From NCBI RefSeq assembly GCF_014192915.1, contig NZ_JACHYN010000008.1, positions 72,891 through 136,890 on the forward strand: 64,000 bases of DNA. Direction: 5' to 3'. This document shows, piece after piece, positions 59,117-64,000 of the stretch (positions within the stretch are counted from its first letter, which is position 1; each line of letters opens with the position of its first letter). A program made the translations under genes and the position numbers. The stretch comes from Azospirillum sp. OGB3. Lineage in GTDB: Bacteria > Pseudomonadota > Alphaproteobacteria > Azospirillales > Azospirillaceae. Below the pieces are notes generated by a model, which made no database searches, was not told the origin of the DNA, and saw only the letters and a program-made list of their open reading frames with translations.

Positions 59117-59785
59117 TCAGTCGCGCATCGGGAAGATGCCGCTGGTAACGATCAGCATGGTCAGGGCCAGATAGGGCTGCATGTTGTTCACCGGCGTCGG
59201 GTTGCTGACGCCGCCGCCCGCCGAAACGCTCACCGTGCCCGTCAGCCCGCCCAACGTGACGGTGCCGGAGGCCGTACCGACCAGCGCCGAGCCGTTCGGG
59301 GCGGTGCCGGAGCTGTAGGGGCCGTCCAGAGTGACGCCAAGGCCGGGCTCCGTGAGTTGGAGCGCGCCTAGATAATTGTTGCCGCCCGCCGGAGTGGGGC
59401 TGGAGCCGACGCTGGTGCTCACCGGGATGGCCGCGGCGGCGTTGACGGTTGCGTTGGTGCTGCCGCCCGACTGCGTGAAGGACGCCGCGTGGGTGTGCAG
59501 GGGCAGGTTCTGGGCGGTGATGGCGTTGTTCGCGGCGCCGCCGTTGTTCCCCGGATTGATTGTCTGATTGTTCAGGTAGGGGCTGGTGCCCGAACCGATC
59601 ATGACGCGACCGCGCAGATCCGGCAGGTTGAAGTTGGTGGTGCCGTTGCCGCCGTACATCGCACCCGTGATGGCGAACAGCGCCTGGTTCTGGTTGACCT
59701 GGATCTGCTGGCCCAGACACTGGGCGGTGAACTGCGGAGCGTAGGCGCCGGCGAACGGGATGACCAAGCCGAGGTAAACTTCCAT
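59117..59785 (-). CDS. Tail-collar domain protein (MdpB-like), copy 2
   Basis: 222 residues; an AGGAGG site lies before the ATG at 59785. EVYLGLVIPFAGAYAPQFTAQCLGQ, FNLPDLRGRVMIGSGTSPY and LPLHTHAASF match copy 1, as does LTEPGLGVTLDGPYSSGTAP. The two share the same plan over their whole length, so they arose by duplication and then diverged in the Ala/Thr-rich middle part. This copy is probably first in a three-gene unit with DUF6916 and copy 1. Confidence 0.9.
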   Translation of the reverse strand: MEVYLGLVIPFAGAYAPQFTAQCLGQQIQVNQNQALFAITGAMYGGNGTTNFNLPDLRGRVMIGSGTSPYLNNQTINPGNNGGAANNAITAQNLPLHTHAASFTQSGGSTNATVNAAAAIPVSTSVGSSPTPAGGNNYLGALQLTEPGLGVTLDGPYSSGTAPNGSALVGTASGTVTLGGLTGTVSVSAGGGVSNPTPVNNMQPYLALTMLIVTSGIFPMRD

Positions 59786-60207
59786 GGCGAAACCTCCTGT
59801 GTATGAAACCGGTTGCGGCGGCCTGAGGCCAGCGTCCCCCTAAGGACGCGCCACGCCGCCGAATGTGATAGAAAGCATACCGATATATTCTCCTGAACGG
59901 CTAGGGCCTGAGCAATAGACGATACAAAAAGTTACTTTTTCCGATTGTTATCTTTGCATTACGACCCTGTGGTTGCATATTCATGTATGTATTTGGCCGC
60001 CGCCGGATCGTGGACGATGCGGCCGCCCGATCGCCCGCGGCGTTGGGTCGCTCTCGGTTTCGACCGCCCCGCACCGGACCGGCGCGGAGGTGGACGACTC
60101 GAACGGCACCCGCCGCCGTGTATGGTTCGCAACGGCGATTCTTGCGTCGGGCCCGCATCTTCGGCTATCCAGGGCGCACGCTTGTGCTACCGGAAGGAGT
60201 GGGGCCG
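59786..60207. promoter_or_regulatory. Divergent spacer between collar and acetyltransferase genes
   Basis: 422 bases. 59870-59995 is markedly AT-rich and contains AAAAAG-TTA-CTTTTT at 59926-59940, a 15-base palindrome. The rest up to 60207 is GC-rich without a supported gene; an open frame from 59983 reads into the acetyltransferase but has no ribosome site. GGAAGGAG at 60192-60199 serves the ATG at 60208. Confidence 0.5.
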
Positions 60208-60777
60208 ATGGCCGTTCTGAATGGGTCGCTGCCGCTGCTTGGCGGGTTGACGGTGCGGTTTCCCCGCCCTTCGGATGACGACTTCCTGATGGGCCTCTTC
60301 ATGGACGCTCGCCCCTGGCTGGCCAAGGCGCATCACGACCGCGACTTCATCCGGACGCTCTACGAACAGCAGTACGGCGCGCGGCGGATGGGGCAGGAGA
60401 GCCGTTATCCGGAGCATCTGGATTTCGTCGTCGAGAAGACGGGCCAGCCGGTGGGGCGGATCGTTATGGATCTGGGGCGCTACGACTGGCGCATTTCGGA
60501 GGTGGAGATCCACCGTCTGGCCCGTGGCAAGGGCATTGGCACCGATCTGCTGCGCAGCTTTCAGGGGACTGCGGCGCAAATGCGCATTCCGATCACCTTG
60601 TCGGTGGCCGAGGTGGACACGCGCGTCCACTGGTTCTATCACCGGTTGGGCTTCGATCTGCTGGCTAAGACGTCGCCATCATTGGAACTGATCTGGCTCC
60701 CGCCCGGTCATCCTGGCATCCAGCATCTGCCGCCGCAAATCCTGCCGGCCCAGATGCAGCAGGGCGGCGCCTCCTGA
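60208..60777 (+). CDS. GNAT family acetyltransferase
   Basis: 189 residues from the ATG at 60208 with GGAAGGAG nine bases upstream. GNAT fold: LTVRFPRPSDDDFLMGLFMDARPWL, QPVGRIVMDLGRYDWRISEVEIHRLARGKGIGTDLL (acetyl-CoA loop R/Q-G-x-G in RGKGIG), VHWFYHRLGFDLL. It diverges from the collar genes and stands before the giant repeat protein. GNATs are recurrent neighbours of collar-protein genes and may modify them or a secreted partner; the target is not known. Confidence 0.88.
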   Translation: MAVLNGSLPLLGGLTVRFPRPSDDDFLMGLFMDARPWLAKAHHDRDFIRTLYEQQYGARRMGQESRYPEHLDFVVEKTGQPVGRIVMDLGRYDWRISEVEIHRLARGKGIGTDLLRSFQGTAAQMRIPITLSVAEVDTRVHWFYHRLGFDLLAKTSPSLELIWLPPGHPGIQHLPPQILPAQMQQGGAS

Positions 60778-61184
60778 CCGTGGACGCCCGAGAAAGCAGG
60801 CAGGCGATCAACTGGCCTTCGGTGCGGTAGAGACTTGCCAAGCCTGTGACATCGGTGCGCGACATTATGCACGCGAATGTTTGGCTTCGCCTCGCCATGC
60901 GCTCGCCGACAGCGAAACACCGGCATGAAAAACATACCAACATATGCGTTCGTTTCACCAATGAAATACAGAACGCTGCGCGAAAACAAATGCATCAAAT
61001 TACGACACGCTGCTCTCTCCGATGATGCGAATCGATGCAAATCGGCCACCCCTTTTGCCGACTGAATAGACTGATGCGCTGTCAAAGACTGTGAAAAGGT
61101 GGTACGCTCCCGCATGCTATTCACCTTTTGGTGACCGCTTTGGACGTAGGGTCGGGCGGTGTTGCGTATGGCGGGAGACTGGCG
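60778..61184. promoter_or_regulatory. Upstream region of the DUF4347 protein gene
   Basis: 407 bases. From about 60910 to 61100 the AT content is high (AAAAACATACCAACATATGCG near 60926, AAAACAAATGCATCAAATT near 60982), as expected for a promoter. A small open frame at 60877-61065 has no ribosome site and no family features. GGGAG lies eight bases before the ATG at 61185. Confidence 0.5.
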
Positions 61185-64000
61185 ATGGCGCGCAAGCGTG
61201 GTTCGAACGGCAATGGCGTGAACGGGCATTCGGGCAAGACGCGCAAGCCGTCCTCATCGATGTTCGCGATGGCTCTCGAACCGCGCTTCATGTTCGACGC
61301 GGCGGGCGCCATCACGGCCGCCGAGGTCCATCAGCAACCCGATCAGCCCTTGCCGGGGGACAAAGGCGCCGGCAAGTCCGCCGACCCCGACAAGATGGTC
61401 GATTGGGCCATCAAGGAGTCGACCGTTCCGGCCGCGGCGGCGTCCCCGGCCGCTTCCGCCCCGTCGCTCACCGAGCCTGCGGCGGTTACGGCACGGCTCG
61501 CCGGAATCCAGGGATCGGTCCGGTCGGTGGTGTTCGTCGACACCGCCGTGCTCGACTACCAGACGCTGCTCAAGGACATCGCTCCCGACGCCAAGGTCGT
61601 CCTGCTCGACTCCCAGCAGGAGGCGCTCGGTCAGATGGCGAAGGCGCTGTCCGGGATGTCCGGACTGGATTCCGTCCAGGTCATCAGCCACGGTGGCGAG
61701 GGCCATCTCTACATGGCCGGGCGCGTTTACTGGACATCGGGGCTCGCCAACCGGGCCGCTGATTTCCAGACGATCGGCGCCGCGCTGCGGCCCGGCGGCG
61801 ACCTTCTGTTCTACGCGTGCAACGTTGGGGCGGGAGAGGCCGGCAAGGAGTTCGTGGAGACGGTCCACCGGCTGACCGGCGCCGATGTCGCCGCGTCCAG
61901 CGACGACACCGGAAGCGGTGTGGGCAAGAATTGGACGCTGGAGGTCAAGTCCGGTTCGATCGAAGCGTCGGCCCCCTTCGCGGCGGCGTCGATGGAGGCA
62001 TTCTCCGGCACCATGGCGGATCTGGTGGTCACGTCCGCAACGGGTACGTCGACGGGTGCGTCCTTGAACTCCGGGTCTCTCTCTTACGCGATTGCGAACG
62101 CCACCGATGGCCAAGTCATCCTCTTCTCGCCGACACTCGTCGGTTCGAAGGTGCGGATTGGCGATGCCACCAACGCGGCGTTCCAAACCATCACAGGTAA
62201 GGGCCTGACGATTAACGGCGATGTCGACGGTGACGGTATCGCTGATGTCGTTCTGAGCGGCGACAACAACAACGACAATGTGACCGATACAACCGATTTT
62301 CGGGGTATTTTTATGAACGCGAGCGGGAAAACGCTCACGCTCAAAAATTTGACCTTCGAGCGGTTTTATAACGGGGGATCAGGGGGCAATGGCATTGTCT
62401 ACTCCCTGAACAGCAACTTGAGCTTTGAAGGCGTAACATTTCGATACAATTACGGAACAACTGTTGCTACGGTCGGAACCGCGGCTCTGACTGTTAAGAA
62501 TTCTTTCTTTCTCGACGGCCTGGGCGCTGGGACAGGTTCGAATATGTTCGCCACAATCCGTCATGGCGGGCCGTCGTTGGTCGTCGAAAATTCAGTCTTC
62601 GCCAACAACAGCTACACAAGCGCCTACTCCGACGCCAATCTGTTGGGTGGCATGATTGTCATCGGCGCGACGACGCAAGTTACGGGTCGAATCGTCAACA
62701 CCACGATTGTCAACAATCGCACCGTCAATACAACCGCCAGCGGTCTTGCTACCGCGGGTATCTCTTACGGCGGAGCGACAGTAGCCGCCAATTCGAGCCT
62801 GCTGGTTGCCAACACGATCATCGCCGGAAACACCGGCAGTGCAAACGGCGTCGACCTGACCGATCCGAATTCGATCAAGCGCTCCACCGCCGCGACCACG
62901 AACGCCGCCCTGACTGAAGTGAACAACTACAAGGGCCCCATCGGTGGGACGGCGACGTTCCACGACGCGGCCAACCGCGATTACCGCCCTGCTGCGACCG
63001 CGACGTCCTTCATCAACGCGGGCGACGGCACCACGGCGACGAACCGGGGCGGAAACTACGACATCCGCGGCATGGACCGCATCCGCGACGGCGCGCTCGA
63101 CATCGGTGCCTATGAGGTGCACTGGAACGTGGGCGAACCGTCCGTTGATCTGAACGGCGCGGGCGTCGGCAACGGGGAGTCCGTCACCACCTCCACGCCC
63201 GCATCCGGCGTGCTGATCGCCCCCGACGCCGTCCTGACCCAGACCGACAGCGACACCCGCCTGCTCGGCGCCACCATCACCCTGTCCGGCACGTCGGACG
63301 GTGCGGCGGAAGTGCTGAGCATGCTTTCTGCTTCCGTGGATACGGCCAAAGGCTACGGCATCAGCGTCACCGGCAACGACACGGCCACAATCACGCTGAG
63401 GGGTGCGTCGGATCTGGCAAACTATCAGGCAGTGATTCGGCTGATCCAGTACAAGAACACCGCCGGCAGCGTCACCGCGGGCACCCGCACCGCCACGGTC
63501 ACCGTCAACGACGGCGAAACGACCAGCGCCGCGCAAACCAGCCAGATCACTCTTGGAGGCTCCTCCCCCTCCAACGGCGCTCCGGTGAACACGGCGGTCC
63601 CGACCGTGACCGGCACGGCGACGGTGGGCAACGCGCTGACGCGGGCGAACGGCACCTGGAGCGATCCGGAGGGCGACACGCTGAGCTTCACCTACCAGTG
63701 GTACCGGGCCGACGACAGCAACGGCACCAACGCCGCCTCGATCAGCGGGGCGACGAGCGCCAGCTACACGCTGACCAGCTCCGACGCGCACAAGTACCTG
63801 CGCGTGGCGGTGATCGCCAACGACGGCAACTCCAACACGACGACCGCCTATTCCGCCTACACGGCGATCCTCAACAGCGCGCCGGTGAACAGTATCGCGC
63901 CGAGCGTGACCGGCACGGCGACGGTGGGCAACGCGCTGACCACGACGAACGGCACCTGGAGCGACGCCGACGGCGACAACCGGTCCTTCACCTACCAATG
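61185..64000 (+). CDS. Giant DUF4347 surface repeat protein (N-terminal part, runs off the window)
   Basis: 938 codons are present with no stop up to base 64000. MALEPRFMFDA (residues 29-39) is the LEPRxLFDA motif seen at the start of many huge secreted adhesins. Residues about 112-276 are the DUF4347 domain (VVFVDTAVLDYQTLL, QVISHGGEGHLYMAGRVYW, GGDLLFYACNVGAGE), with H169 and C212 where a caspase-like dyad would lie. From 280 to about 640 a beta-helix with right-handed repeats follows (LTLKNLTFERF, LVVENSVFANNSY). Cadherin/Ig-like repeats with a 100-residue period start near 800. No signal peptide; a type I secretion signal would be at the missing C-terminus. Confidence 0.9.
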   Translation, partial: MARKRGSNGNGVNGHSGKTRKPSSSMFAMALEPRFMFDAAGAITAAEVHQQPDQPLPGDKGAGKSADPDKMVDWAIKESTVPAAAASPAASAPSLTEPAAVTARLAGIQGSVRSVVFVDTAVLDYQTLLKDIAPDAKVVLLDSQQEALGQMAKALSGMSGLDSVQVISHGGEGHLYMAGRVYWTSGLANRAADFQTIGAALRPGGDLLFYACNVGAGEAGKEFVETVHRLTGADVAASSDDTGSGVGKNWTLEVKSGSIEASAPFAAASMEAFSGTMADLVVTSATGTSTGASLNSGSLSYAIANATDGQVILFSPTLVGSKVRIGDATNAAFQTITGKGLTINGDVDGDGIADVVLSGDNNNDNVTDTTDFRGIFMNASGKTLTLKNLTFERFYNGGSGGNGIVYSLNSNLSFEGVTFRYNYGTTVATVGTAALTVKNSFFLDGLGAGTGSNMFATIRHGGPSLVVENSVFANNSYTSAYSDANLLGGMIVIGATTQVTGRIVNTTIVNNRTVNTTASGLATAGISYGGATVAANSSLLVANTIIAGNTGSANGVDLTDPNSIKRSTAATTNAALTEVNNYKGPIGGTATFHDAANRDYRPAATATSFINAGDGTTATNRGGNYDIRGMDRIRDGALDIGAYEVHWNVGEPSVDLNGAGVGNGESVTTSTPASGVLIAPDAVLTQTDSDTRLLGATITLSGTSDGAAEVLSMLSASVDTAKGYGISVTGNDTATITLRGASDLANYQAVIRLIQYKNTAGSVTAGTRTATVTVNDGETTSAAQTSQITLGGSSPSNGAPVNTAVPTVTGTATVGNALTRANGTWSDPEGDTLSFTYQWYRADDSNGTNAASISGATSASYTLTSSDAHKYLRVAVIANDGNSNTTTAYSAYTAILNSAPVNSIAPSVTGTATVGNALTTTNGTWSDADGDNRSFTYQ
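63586..64000 (+). repeat. 100-residue tandem repeats, exact 300-base period
   Basis: GTGACCGGCACGGCGACGGT begins at 63606 and again at 63906, and the following GGGCAACGCGCTGAC is the same. Each unit holds TVTGTATVGNALT, NGTWSD.(D/E)GD and YQWYRADDS-type Ig strands. The second unit is cut by the window end. Confidence 0.92.

Noticed and set aside
57922..59785. Collar proteins as evidence of a prophage
   Set aside because: No integrase, capsid, terminase, sheath, tube or lysis gene is near, and the neighbours are an acetyltransferase and a giant adhesin.
62592..63998. Minus-strand open frame opposite the DUF4347 protein
   Set aside because: The plus-strand frame from 61185 is open to the end and carries clear domains; the minus frame is an Arg/Val/Gly-rich shadow.

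Overview
This GC-rich window (codon third positions almost all G or C) looks like part of an alphaproteobacterial chromosome or large replicon. Azospirillum or a close relative in the Rhodospirillales is the best guess. That guess rests on gene content and on a family of GC-rich intergenic palindromes, not on a marker gene.

Positions 1-23,000 form a methylotrophy island. On the minus strand from 4117 to 6 lie a beta-RFAP synthase, methylene-H4MPT dehydrogenase (mtdB), an ATP-grasp protein and methenyl-H4MPT cyclohydrolase (mch). Diverging from them is a long plus-strand operon: a pterin-carbinolamine dehydratase-like gene, the formyltransferase/hydrolase genes fhcB-fhcA-fhcD-fhcC, and a four-gene ABC system of the type found with PQQ dehydrogenases and lanthanide uptake (SBP, beta-propeller, ATPase, permease). 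A second minus-strand operon (18380-14054) carries cofactor genes (DUF3280, FolB-like, amino-acid kinase, DHPS-like, DUF447, mfnB), nearly all joined by 4-8 nt overlaps. Next comes xoxF-xoxG-xoxJ, the lanthanide-type methanol dehydrogenase, its cytochrome and a periplasmic binding protein fused to a rhodanese-like CXXCW domain. Together these oxidise methanol in the periplasm to formaldehyde and carry C1 units on H4MPT/methanofuran toward formate.

23,000-31,250 is mixed: two paralogous small Cys-containing proteins, a UdgX/radical-SAM DNA repair pair, a Tat-exported serine hydrolase, a large FtsX-type permease with no ATPase beside it, and a thioesterase whose 3' end runs into a palindromic repeat. 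31,264-41,794 is a LysR-controlled catabolic locus: CoA-transferase divergent from a thiolase-like protein, DUF35, MaoC, SDR, an iron-type ABC importer and an enoyl-CoA hydratase. Two identical T-N11-A palindromes lie in the divergent promoter region. 42,045-49,165 holds a TPR-sulfotransferase, a TPR-glycosyltransferase, an IalB-like protein and a 1273-residue autotransporter.

50,272-57,953 is the most intriguing locus: a tight six-gene operon with a carrier protein, acyl-CoA dehydrogenase-like enzyme, amino acid:[carrier protein] ligase (a class II aminoacyl-tRNA synthetase homologue), DUF1839 protein, GH2-type glycosidase and a double alpha/beta-hydrolase lacking both nucleophilic serines. 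It looks like an uncharacterised pathway that loads an amino acid onto a carrier protein. 57,922-64,000 holds two tail-collar proteins, a DUF6916 protein, an acetyltransferase and the start of a giant DUF4347 repeat protein that runs off the window. No tRNA, rRNA, CRISPR array or insertion sequence was recognised.
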